Assembly (NCBI RefSeq): GCF_020382885.2
Contig: NC_058514.1
Location: 13,068,249-13,132,248, forward strand
Direction of reading: 5' to 3'
DNA: 64,000 nt
Source: Scatophagus argus
Taxonomy: Eukaryota > Chordata > Actinopteri > Scatophagidae
In this document: positions 24,601 through 34,300 of the stretch, in pieces
Layout of the letters: each line of letters starts with the position of its first letter
How positions within the stretch are numbered: position 1 is the first letter of the stretch
The notes under the pieces: model-generated
Told to the model about the DNA's origin: nothing
What the model saw: only the letters and a program-made list of their open reading frames with translations
The model's database searches: none
Program-made: the position numbers and the translations under genes

Positions 24601-26299
24601 AGATTTATATATGTATATATATATACCGGTACACTAACGTTCAAAAGTTTGGGGTCACTTAGAAATTTCCTTATTTTTTAAAGAAAATCACAGTTTTTTT
24701 CAGTGAAGATAACTTTAAACCAATCACAAATACACTCTATGCATTGCTAATGTGGTAAATGACTATTCTACCTGCAAATGTGTGGTTTTTGGTGCAACAT
24801 CTACATAAATGTATAGGGGCCCATTTTCAGCAACTATCACTCTAGTGTTCTAATGGTACAGTGTGTTTGCTCATTGCATCAGAAGGCTAATGGATGATTA
24901 GAAAACCCTTGTGCAATCAGGTGTGCAAAATGTTAGCACAAAACAGCTTAGCTAATTAAATAAGCTATAAAACTGACCTTCCTTTGAACAGGTTGAGTAT
25001 CTGGAGCATCACATTTGTGGGGTTGATTAAACGCTCAAAATGGCCAGAAAAAGAGAACTTTCATGTGAAACTCGACGGTTGTTCTTGTTCTTAGAAATGA
25101 AGGCTATTTCATGCGAGAAATTTCCAAGAAACTGAAGATTTCTTACAACGGTGTGTACTACACAACACAAACAGGCTCTAACCAGAGTAGAAAGAGAAGT
25201 GGGAGGCCCTGCTGCACAACTGAGCAAGAAGATAAGTACATTAGAGTCTAGTTTGAGAAATAGATGCCTCACAGGTTCTCAACTGGCAGCTTCATTAAAT
25301 AGTACCCACAAAACGCCAGTGTCTACATCTACAGTGAAGAGGCGACTCCGGGATGCTGGTCTTCAGGGCAGAGTGGCAAAGAAAAAGCCATATCTGAAAC
25401 TGGCCAATAAAAGAAAAAATCTATCACTCCATTTTGCAACGCCATGCCATACCCTGTGGACAGCGCTTGATTGGAGCCAATTTTATCCTACAGCAGGACA
25501 ATGACCCAAAGCACACTTCAACATTGTGCAAGAACTATTTAGAGAAGAGGCAAGCAGCTGGTATTCTATCTGTAATGGAGCGGCCAGCACAGTCACCAGA
25601 TTTAAACCCCATTGAGCTATTGGTGGGAGCAGCTTGACTGTATGGTACGCAAGAAGTGCCCATCCAGCCAATCCAACTTGTGGGAGGGGCTTCTAGAAGC
25701 GTGGGGTGAAATTTCTCCAGATTACCTCAACAAATTAACAGCTAGAATGCCAAAGGTCTGCAATGCTGTAATTGCTGCAAATGGAGGATTCTTTGACGAA
25801 AGCAAAGTTTGAAGGGACAAATTATTATTTCAAATACAAATCATTATTTCTGACCTTGTCAATGTCAATATTTTCTGTTCATTTTACAACACAAGGTGGT
25901 ATATAAATGTGACTGTTCATGGAAAACACAAAATTTGTCTCGGTGACCCCAAACGTTTGAATGGTAGTGTATATACACACACATATATGCATATAAATGA
26001 ATTTTCTTCAATTAACCTTGCGTCATTGGTGATATATATTTTGGAATGATATTCCTGCCTGGTTTTATTCTGTATGTTTAAAAATGGGTTCAAAGTGTTC
26101 ACTTTAGATCGGCCCGCAATTTAAAGTGTGCTTTGAGTTTTGGCCCACTGTGCAACTGAGTTTGACACCCCGGGTCTAAACAAATAAATGTGTTTGTCTT
26201 TCAGCGATGGTGATTATCTGTCGATGGCAAAAGATCACTGCTAACCATGCAGTGAAACGTCGCAAAGCTCAGCTCGCAGCTCAGGATGCCTCATCTTAA
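15696..26299 (+). CDS. Plexin-C1-like receptor with truncated cytoplasmic tail (tandem copy 1)
   Basis: Exons: 15696-16733, 16990-17112, 17953-18087, 18182-18282, 18378-18483, 18572-18737, 18880-18982, 19668-19743, 20127-20168, 20279-20412, 21190-21369, 22121-22229, 22611-22787, 22874-23041, 23174-23273, 26205-26299. All are GT-AG and phases close to 2853 nt, 950 aa. Order: signal peptide with hydrophobic core [12 protein letters not shown], sema domain (about 30-430), cysteine-rich PSI region (about 435-480, [11 protein letters not shown]), a second cysteine cluster (about 570-620), IPT-type repeats from about 631, and a membrane segment (about 905-927). Exon 16 starts like the juxtamembrane exon of copy 2 (MVIICR versus VVIIYR), then runs to a stop after about 30 codons. 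The GAP and Rho-binding domains are therefore absent. No frameshift or internal stop was seen. It is probably a decoy or adaptor-dependent semaphorin receptor (inference). Met1 at 15696 is chosen; Met8 (15717) would also give a signal peptide. Confidence 0.88.
17722..17815 (-). repeat. LINE-type 3' tail, antisense, in intron 2
   Basis: On the minus strand this reads TTTCACTGTACATTGTACC ... GACAAATAAACC followed by short ATCTTGT repeats. This is the usual form of a fish LINE 3' end, with a polyadenylation-like AATAAA and a microsatellite tail. No reverse-transcriptase sequence remains. It is absent from intron 2 of the second plexin copy. Confidence 0.5.
23602..23903. promoter_or_regulatory. 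Two opposed ZNF143-like (SBS) motifs
   Basis: ACTACAGATCCCATAATGC at 23602-23620 closely resembles the ZNF143/THAP11-bound SBS consensus ACTACAATTCCCATAATGC. A second, weaker copy lies in reverse at about 23884-23903 (minus strand CTACAAAGCCCACAATGAAC). They flank a GC-richer segment just upstream of a decayed THAP-domain exon, so this looks like an old promoter carried into intron 15 of the short plexin copy. Motif recognition is by eye. Confidence 0.45.
23978..24235 (+). pseudogene. Decayed THAP-domain exon
   Basis: Translation gives VPTCCVVNCHNRSHDRFGKT, the N-terminal zinc-ligand region of a THAP domain of the type found in fish transposon-related THAP proteins. The FFSFPT block follows in another frame. 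The end of the domain (VAAVRRPNITFSTI then MLVCSHFHTG, supplying the final Cys and His ligands) is again in a shifted frame. At least two frameshifts and a TAA are present, so it is not functional. No downstream transposase was found. It lies in the last intron of the short plexin copy. Confidence 0.7.
24632..25969 (+). mobile_element. Tc1/mariner element A (internally deleted)
   Basis: Terminal inverted repeats of about 25 bp (left CACTAACGTTCAAAAGTTTG; right end inverted, CAAACGTTTGAATGGTAGTG) are flanked by TA duplications at 24630-24631 and 25970-25971. The length of 1338 bp is short for a full element. It lies in the last intron of the short plexin copy and carries a broken transposase (see the separate entry). 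Confidence 0.9.
25038..25812 (+). pseudogene. Broken Tc1-like transposase
   Basis: Recognisable pieces in different frames: an N-terminal MARKRELSCETRR, the paired-like DNA-binding region (TGSQLAASLNSTHKTPVSTS then RRLRDAGLQGRVAKKKPYL), and the second catalytic block (LQQDNDPKHTS) leading to SPDLNPIELL. The sequence jumps from the end of the DNA-binding region almost straight to the second aspartate. The block around the first catalytic aspartate (normally WTDESK-like) is deleted, and several frameshifts are present. It cannot encode an active DD34E enzyme. Confidence 0.88.
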
Positions 26300-26796
26300 T
26301 TGTGTAGATCCTCAAACCCCATTTCCCCTCTTAAAGTAAAGTTCGCTGTCTGGTCTCAAAATTATGTAAAAGGGAAGCAAACTGAAATATGCAGTGAGTG
26401 TCTTCCCGTAGTGTTTAGATTGGTGTAAGTGCCATCAGAGTTTTCTTCCAACCTCCCCTTGAGAGATCAGTGAGGTACGCTAGTTATGTGTTTCTTTATG
26501 TTATGTATATAATGCTTGAATATGCTAATTTGTTAGCTCATTTGAATGTTAGTAACGTGACAGTGAGTGTGTTAATCAGTGAGCCTTAGAGTTGCTGGTA
26601 AGCAGATTTTGTTACTTTTTTGTTACAAGGATAACTGTATCTCTCTGTTTAGTCTTCATGCTAAGCTGAGCTAACCAACCACTATTTCTAACTTCATATT
26701 TACTGTACAGGATTGAGAGTGGTGTCAGTCATTTCATCTAACTACCCTCCAGAAAGCAAATAGTTTTTTCCCATTTCCCATAATTAAAAGACAGTA
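26300..26796. other. 3' flank of the short plexin copy
   Basis: Follows the TAA at 26297-26299 and should contain its 3' UTR. An ATTAAA hexamer at about 26782 is a possible poly(A) signal. An inverted partial copy of a common fish repeat occupies about 26635-26772. No homology to the introns or exons of the full-length plexin's cytoplasmic half was seen. Confidence 0.5.
26635..26772 (-). repeat. Common dispersed teleost repeat, partial, inverted
   Basis: On the minus strand this reads GCTTTCTGGAGGGTAGTTAG, GACACCACTCTCAATCC, GTAAATATGAAG, GGTTAGCTCAGCTTAGCATG. It is the same family as the copy at 7906-8112 and covers the part of the consensus around the GTACGCTAAATATGAAG block. It lies between the short plexin's stop codon and Tc1 element B. 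Confidence 0.55.
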
Positions 26797-26798
26797 TA

Positions 26799-28420
26799 CA
26801 GGCATGTGAAAAAATTAGGACATCTTATGAAATCCTGTGTATTTTAAAATATATTTGGACATATGGGTAGTTAATGTCAATTTTAATTAAACTCAGGGAT
26901 CCAAGTAATATAACTAAACAATAAAAAAATAAGAAAAGCCTTTTTAAAACTTTCTGTAAAATTTAATTAAAAAATAATGCAATTTCTGGTGAGGAATAAA
27001 TTAGGACACCCCCTATATTATCCCTCTTAAAATGTTGAAAATCCCAAACAGGTGCATCACGTCAGGTGCACATGATTAGTACATCGTTACCCAGCATTTG
27101 AATGGAGCCTTGCCCTATTTAAACCTCAGATTTAGTTTGGTGTGGCCCTGACAGTTGAGATGTTGAGGTGAGCGCCATGGTGAGGTCTAAAGAGCTTCCT
27201 GATGCCCTCAGAAAGAAGATTGTGGCCGCTTACGAGTCTGGTAAAGGATTTAAAAAGATTTCAAAAGAATTTAACATCAGCCATTCCACCATTCGCAAAA
27301 TTATTTACAAGTGGAGGACATTTAAAACAACTGCCACCATGCCAAGATCTGGCCGTCCGGGCAAGTTTACCCCCAGAGCAGAACGCAAGATGCTCAAAGA
27401 GGTCCTGAAAAATCCTAAAGTGTCATCAAGGGAATTACAGCAGGTTCTGGCAACTGTCGATGTGAAAGTGCATGACTCTACGATCAGAAAGAGACTGCAC
27501 AAGTGTGACTTGCATGGGAGGTGTGCAAGGAAGAAACCTTTGCTCTCTAAAAAAAACCATCAAGGCCAGACTGAAGTTTGCCAGAGAGAACATAGACAAA
27601 GACCACGACTTCTGGAATAAGGTTCTTTGGACAGATGAGTCTAAAATTGAATTATTTGGACACCAGAACAGAAGACATGTTTGGCGTAAACCAAATACAG
27701 CCTTCCAAGAAAAGAACCTCATACCAACTGTAAAGCATGGAGGGGGCAGTGTCATGGTTTGGGGTTGCTTTGCTGCAGCAGGACCTGGCCAGCTCACCAT
27801 CATAGAATCTACCATGAATTCTACTGTGTATCAGAGGGTGCTTGAAGAAAATGTGAAACCATCTGTCAAAAAATTAAAGCTGAAGCGTAACTGGATACTG
27901 CAACAAGACAATGACCCAAAGCATACCAGCAAATCCACCAAGGACTGGCTAAAAAAGAAGAAGTGGAGAGTCCTGGAATGGCCAAGTCAAAACCCTGATC
28001 TTAATCCCATCGAAATGCTGTGGGGTGACTTGAAACGGGCTGTACATGCAAGACACCCCTCAAACATCTCACAGCTAAAAGAATTCTGCATTGAGGAGTG
28101 GGCCAAACTTTCTCCTGATCGATGTCAGAGACTGGTAAAAGGCTACAAAAAGCGTCTCGTTGAAGTTATATCAGCCAAAGGGGGCAACACTAGCTATTAG
28201 GGGGTAGGGTGTCCTAACTTTTTCCTCCATTAAAATACATACTTTATTTTTTTTCTTTTTTTGGATTTGTCAAACAATGTTCATTTTTGTTGTTAAATTG
28301 CAATCAAATCACTTTCTTTTTGAAAAATACATATAAACATGACTGGATATTGGTATGTGAACCATTTCTAAATAAAGAGCTGATTATTTAATGGGGTGTC
28401 CTAATTTTCTCACATGCCTG
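26799..28420 (+). mobile_element. Tc1/mariner element B (near-complete)
   Basis: Terminal inverted repeats begin CAGGCATGTGAAAAAATTAG; the right end is the inverse with one or two mismatches. They are flanked by TA at 26797-26798 and 28421-28422. The length of 1622 bp is typical of a full Tc1-like element. The transposase reading frame is interrupted only once. End sequences and transposase differ clearly from element A, so this is a different family. Confidence 0.95.
27168..28200 (+). pseudogene. Tc1-like DD34E transposase with a single frameshift
   Basis: Frame 1 runs from ATG 27168 (or 27177, giving MVRSKELPDALRKK) through a helix-turn-helix region (FNISHSTIRKIIYKW), an AT-hook-like GRPGKF, and a second helix-turn-helix up to KKPLLS. 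A run of eight A at 27549-27556 shifts the frame. The DDE domain continues in another frame to the stop at 28200, with the first Asp in WTDESK, the second Asp in QQDNDPKH and the Glu in NPDLNPIEMLW. All three catalytic residues and the GGGSVMVWG block are present. The break is consistent with one extra A in the homopolymer. Confidence 0.92.
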
Positions 28421-28422
28421 TA

Positions 28423-29042
28423 TTAATGTGAAAATTAAAATTTGTTGGTTTTTATGAGCAAAAGTGTCATATGCAGTTTGAATAGGTTCTAGCATGTCAG
28501 TCTGTGCACTCTAATCATTTCACATATATTGTATGTATCCAGTGTAACTTATTTCTAGATTCCTTTGAATACAAATGCATCACCTCCTTATTCCATGTAG
28601 GCCTACATTTTTCTTGTGCCTGTTGATAAGTACCCAGCATATCTCTTTCAGTGGCAAAATATTTGTAGTGTAATTTGTGGGCTCCTACAGGGTGAGTCCA
28701 ACAGCTTGATCCAGCAGAAGTCCAGTCTGGCTAGAGATACTGTATTGCAGAACTACAGGTTCTTTAATGAAAACCCTGCTGAGCCAGCTATCACGGGGCT
28801 GTGATATGAGCAAGTGCTGGTCAGTATCTCATGTGTTAAACTTACAAATTACAAATTCTTAAGTTTAACACATAGCCTGCAGAGGCTGTTGTCAAGTGAC
28901 TGAAGTAACTGTATATAAATCTCAGTCAAAATGAGTTTAATGAATTAAACAAGTGAGATTTGTGCACCTAAATTTAAACACATTACTTAAATTATGTAGT
29001 CTACTATCGGACAATTTTAATTGTAATCAAAAAGATATTGCA
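28423..29042. other. Spacer between Tc1 element B and the palindrome
   Basis: About 620 bp of AT-rich sequence. One open frame (about 28692-28804) follows a polypyrimidine-CAG acceptor-like site. Its phase does not fit the preceding plexin exons and it matches no family I recognise. No supported gene. Confidence 0.5.
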
Positions 29043-31205
29043 GGGAGGGGGCGCACCAAGGGAAACCGAAATCTTAACAGGCGCTTTGCTTACTTCTCAG
29101 ATATGTTTTGCACTTCGTTTTCAAATAAAAACTATGGTGTCACCACAGAACCTGTGTGTGCAGTGATGTTTGCAGCCCTGACAAATTCCAAACGATGACA
29201 GCAACCACCTGACTAGAAAGTGTTTAAATAATTATTTTCAACTGTTGACATGATGGCATCGACTTCAGAAAGAACCCAAAGCCGCAGTGCGGAGGGACGA
29301 GGACATACACGCCCCGTTCACCAACTCCAGCCAATCTTTTGGGGTTTTTTTTAGGAAGCCGAGTTCTGATTGGCCAGTTATTTGTGGCCAATTCGAAAGT
29401 CCTTTGTATTACCCATCATTAGAAGGGATTTGACAGTGATTTACTTTGCATAGTTGAATATTATGGCAGTCAGTGAACGTCGTTACTTTAGTCCAGTTCT
29501 TTAGTTCAGTTGTCGGGAAAACTCAGTGCGGGGGGCAAATCACTGAACCACGTCGTAAACCCTTAGCAGCCATTAATCAGAACATCTACTTGTGAAGTAT
29601 ATTATATTAGGATGTCTTGTTTGAATATTTGTTTGTACATTTATCATATCCATTAAACCATAAAAACACAAAAAACAACTTTGGAAACAGTTTGTAACAT
29701 CATGTAGTTAACATAACGTCAGGTGATTACATGATTGCTGTGGTAGGCTACCATCTTGTGGTTGAAAATTGTTCAACACTGTCCAGGTGGGAAGCTAGCA
29801 GCTAAGTTAGTCAATGAAAAGTTGGTTCATGGTGTACTTACACCATTTTCTGCGTCCATGTGGACACAGTATGCGTTTCAGATTATGCTTGTAGTTATTA
29901 TGTAAGTCTAGGACAGTTTCAAAGACAGAATTAAATGCACCGGATGAGGTGTAAACGTCTTTCTTATAAAGACTATTTCACAGGTTGAGGTAGCACATAG
30001 GCAGATAGCGGTGATTTACTTGTTAGTCCACTGTAAACGAACGGACGTTATCAGCTACTCATGGCAAGACATCGGTAAGAACAATGATTTTAATTGTGGT
30101 TTAACTGGACCAGGTATGGAATAGAAATAATTATCATTGTTACAATATATAAATAAGGTGGTAACCTAAGAAGGATTAAAAGATTTAAAAACACGACAGA
30201 AATAAACGTGAACGAGCAACTGAAGAAAAAAAAACTGCGTCATCACTCATTCAGAGGTCAAGAAAGGAAGACGGTGTTATCAAATTTCTGCCTCCAAGTA
30301 CTTAAATTAATGGAAAACATAACATCGCTATCACAGGATTCAACCAAGATCTACATAATAACTATAAGCATAATCTGAAACGCATACTGTGTCCACACGG
30401 ACGCAGAAAATGGTGTAAGTACACCATGAACCAACTTTTCATTGACTAACTTAGCTGCTAGCTTCCCACCTGGACAGTGTTGAACAATTTTCAACCACAA
30501 GATGGTAGCCTACCACAGCAATCATGTAATCACCTGACGTTACGTTAACTACATAATGTTACGAACTGTTTCCAAAGTTGTTTTTTGTGTTTTTATGGTT
30601 TAATGAATATGATAAAAGTACAAACAAATATTCAGCCTAATATACTTCACTAGTAGATGTTCTGATTAATGGCTGCTAAGGGTTTACGACGTGGTTCAGT
30701 GATTTGCCCCCCCCTCCACTGAGTTTTCCCGACAACTGAACTAAAGAACTGGACTAAAGTAACGACGTTCACTGACTGCCATAATATTCAACTATGCAAA
30801 GTAAATCACTGTCAAATCCCTTCTAATGATGGGTAATGCTAGGGACCTTCAAATTGGCCATAAATAACTGGCCAATCAGAACTCGTCTTCCTAAAAAAAA
30901 AAAAAAAAAAAGATCGGCTCGAGTTGGTGAACGGGGCGTGTATGTCCTCGTCCCTAGGCACCGAGGCCTTGGGTTCTTTCTGAAGTCGATGCCATCATGT
31001 CAACAGTTGGAAACAATTAATTAAACACTTTCTAGTCAGGTGGTTGCTGTCATCGTTTGGAATTTGTCAGGGCTGCAAACATCACTGCACACACAGGTTC
31101 TGTGGTGACACCATAGTTTTTATTTGAAAACGAAGTGCAAAACATATCTGAGAAGTAAGCAAAGCGCCTGTTAAGATTTCGGTTTCCCTTGGTGCGCTCC
31201 CTCCC
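29043..31205. repeat. Large palindrome upstream of plxnc1 (arms about 860 bp, spacer about 440 bp)
   Basis: The left arm (about 29043-29908) is the inverted copy of the right arm (about 30350-31205), with few mismatches and small indels. One indel is a variable T/A run at 29336-29354, matching 30894-30910. The spacer (about 29909-30349) is not palindromic and has no ORF. The right arm ends inside the 5' UTR of the full-length plexin. Its last 31 bp (31175-31205) belong to the block shared with the first plexin copy (from 15564). The left arm therefore carries an inverted 31-bp piece of plexin 5' sequence (29043-29073). No target-site duplication was recognised, so it resembles an inverted duplication formed at the locus more than a standard transposon. 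Confidence 0.9.
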
Positions 31206-31289
31206 ACTTTCAGCACTTCTCTTTTCAACAGAGGCGCATCGCGCTTTTACGCACGACTCCAGTGACTGGGGAAAGCAGAGTGAAGTGCC

Positions 31290-31310
31290 ATGGAGACCTT
31301 TAATGTATGA
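31290..31310 (+). promoter_or_regulatory. Upstream ORF overlapping the plxnc1 start codon
   Basis: ATG 31290 in the context GTGCCATGG opens a 6-codon frame. Its TGA stop (31308-31310) overlaps the main ATG at 31307. It is identical to the arrangement in copy 1, so this control element lies within the duplicated block even though the promoters further upstream differ. Confidence 0.6.
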
Positions 31311-34300
31311 GCCACCGCTGCAAGAAGATGATCCTGCTGCCCGGTCTGCTGCTCCTTCTCTGGGGAGAACCAAGTCGGTGCCTGGAAGAGGAGAGAGTCT
31401 TTGAATTTAATGGGGCCCTCCGTCAGTTCGCTGTGGCCACCAACACGGTTTACATCGCCACAGAGGATGAGCTGTACCAGCTGAAACACGACCTGACTCT
31501 GATCCAGAGTCTGACCCAGAGAGGAACCTTGAACGCAGCATCACGAGTGGACGACCAGAAGTTTTCCCGGGTTTCTGAAACGGATAAGTGGAACGCAACT
31601 CTCAGTGTTAACATTTTATTGCCGTTTGTTGTGAATGAAACTCTGATCAGCTGCGGCGTGGTCGACAACGGCTGCGGTTACTGCGAGTTGTTGGACCTGA
31701 AGGACATTTCAGCTGTGCTGTACAGGGAACACATCCAGGTGGGGCCACCATGGCGCAACAGCGCGTCCGTCGGCTTCCTGGTGAGTGTGGAGAAGTCAAG
31801 TATCGAGACTTACATTGTGGCGGCTTCACAGCATCACAGTAACCCCCCAGAGACCAGCTGTTCGTCTAGATCAGATACAGTGAACCTTCACAACACGAAC
31901 GACAAGCAGAGAGGACTTATATTTTCCTCTGCTGGCGAGAGTTCTAGCGTTGCGATCAATAGTGCAGACGACATTAATGTGGAGTTTGTGGATGGTTTTC
32001 AGATTGATTTAATCATTTATCTTTTTGCCAACCTGCCCTCAAATGACAAAAGCAACAAAGTCCGTCTTATTTGGCTTGAAGGCAAAGGCGGCAAAACCGC
32101 GACTCTTCAGTCGTTGCGGGGTGCTACTCTCAGTATCTCTGATGGCGGTAAAGACAGCAGACTCCTGGCTTCCTCGGCGATCCCCGGTGGGCCGCCGGTG
32201 CTGTGGAGCGGCGTGTTCAGTGTGGACGGAGGACAAACCAACACCGAGCTGGTACTGTTTGACATCAGCCCTGATCTCACCGGAGACAAGGATGCAGATC
32301 CGGATTTCCACAGTGTTCCTCGCTCTAACAAAGGAAAACAGACGGTGGGTCGTTTCATCATTAATTGAAGCCTGATGTTTTTGAATGCTCGGTTGTTGTT
32401 GTTGTTCCATGTCCGGTCATTAAGCGGATGCAGTACGCCACTTTACTCCATTATTATGTGCTGTTAAAGTAACAAAACTAGTCGACTAAAACAGGTCACG
32501 CTTTAGATTACAGCCCATAACGCAGGCTGAAGTGTCAATATTCCCATACGTAATTTAATTGATTATGATGAACAGAACAGGCAAATATAATAACATAACA
32601 GGTAAAGGTAAGGTATAAAATAAATTGTTTCGACTTCCTCAGACAATAAAACGGGACAGTATCTTTACTTCTACTGCTCTCTAAAAACTACTGGGTTGAA
32701 AACGACCCAAATTGGGTGGTTTCTTACCCAGGTGCTGAGTCACTATTGGACAGCAAACGCGCTGGGTTAGAATGACCCAGCAAGATGGGTTGGTAATTTA
32801 AACCAACATGTGGGCAGCTTAATCCACCCAGATATTGGGTTGTTCTGACAGGGACGTTGGGTTACAGTAACCCAGAAAATGGTTGTGACCTTTTTACCCA
32901 ATAATGGTTTACATTAACCTTTTTAGCTGGGTTTATTTGACCCATCAATTATGTTGAATTATGTTATGCTCATTTTTTTATATTGCGGGTTATACACATA
33001 TACGTTATTTAGAGAAGCAAACAAGTTTAAAGAATATAATACAGACAATTTGGAACATTTGAACAATTACTCACTTAGTACTTTATCATCATCATCACTC
33101 ATGTAGTACATCTATCACTACTATTTATTGTTACGTTTTTTTCAGGAGCCAAATCATTAGAAATGTACTCTCTACTAATGACATGTAATGAAGAAATAGA
33201 ATTTAAATTAATTTATTTAAAATGGGAAAAATGCACAAAAAGTTGAAAAAACAGTAAAAAGTAATTATGTACAAGAACAAATGTAATTATTATGTAATTA
33301 TATACAAGAACAATAATTATGTACAAGAACAAATAGTTAAAAATACATAACAGAATGAACAATTCAACTACACCATAAACCTGGGGACCCAGTTCAGTTT
33401 CCGCCTGCTCTCATGCCTCAAATATTCAACCATGTTGATGCCAACCTGTAATACAAGAGCAATCAAAATGTGTCACGGGCAAGACCAGGGAGATGATAGT
33501 GGACATGAGGAAGGAGAGGAGTCCTCATCAGCCACTACTCCTTACTCTCCTACTCCTTAAAGGATTTTCCTTTGGGGATAAATAAAGGAATTCAGATTCT
33601 GATTCTGATTCCTCTACCTGAATTTTCCGGTCGCACTGTGCCTAGAGCCCATTTCAACAATGTTTTGTCAGCAGCCAGTGCTTTGTGGGCATTTATGAAA
33701 AGTTCACTAACAGAATATAAATTATTAAATATTACCACTTACATAACTCTTTAACTCAGTTTTTGCTAGGTTGTTGAAAGTGTCTTTTTATCAGCAACAT
33801 TTACCAAATGCAAGCTAGACAAAGCCAAAACGATTTCTTTAAATACTGTATACAACCAGTACACAGACACAGGAGTTGCACATGTGCTATTTTTTTAGAC
33901 TGGTATTTCACTCTCAAAGAATTTGTTCAGTTCACAATTTTCAGTATACAAAAGACATTTTTATTTTATTTTTGAAATGCTTCTTGAGATGATGACCTTA
34001 AAATGCTCAGTGAGTTAACCCAGTATTTAGGCTACCGGTAGTAAAGTGACCCAGACAGTGGGTAGAATACCATGTATCTGTTGGAGATTGAGTTCCAAAC
34101 CACCAACCATGCAGCTGGGTTATAGAAAATAACCCAGCATGGGCTAATATAACCCAATAAATGGTCAAACTGTCGCAACCCAGTAATTGGGTGTAGAAAT
34201 AACCCAGCATTTTTTAGAGATTGTGCTGTGGGTCTGAATGTGACGAGAGGAGAATTAACAGTGCGTTAGATTACAGCCTGCACACCCTGTAGTTCCTGTA

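Noticed and set aside
28692..28804. Open frame after an acceptor-like CTCCTACAG, considered as an alternative last exon of the short plexin
   Set aside because: Joined to the phase-1 end of exon 15 it gives an immediate TGA, and it has no similarity to plexin tails.
31050..31373. 107-codon minus-strand frame in the right palindrome arm
   Set aside because: It reads through the antisense of plexin exon 1 into the arm. The similar frame in the left arm is explained by the inverted repeat, not by a gene.
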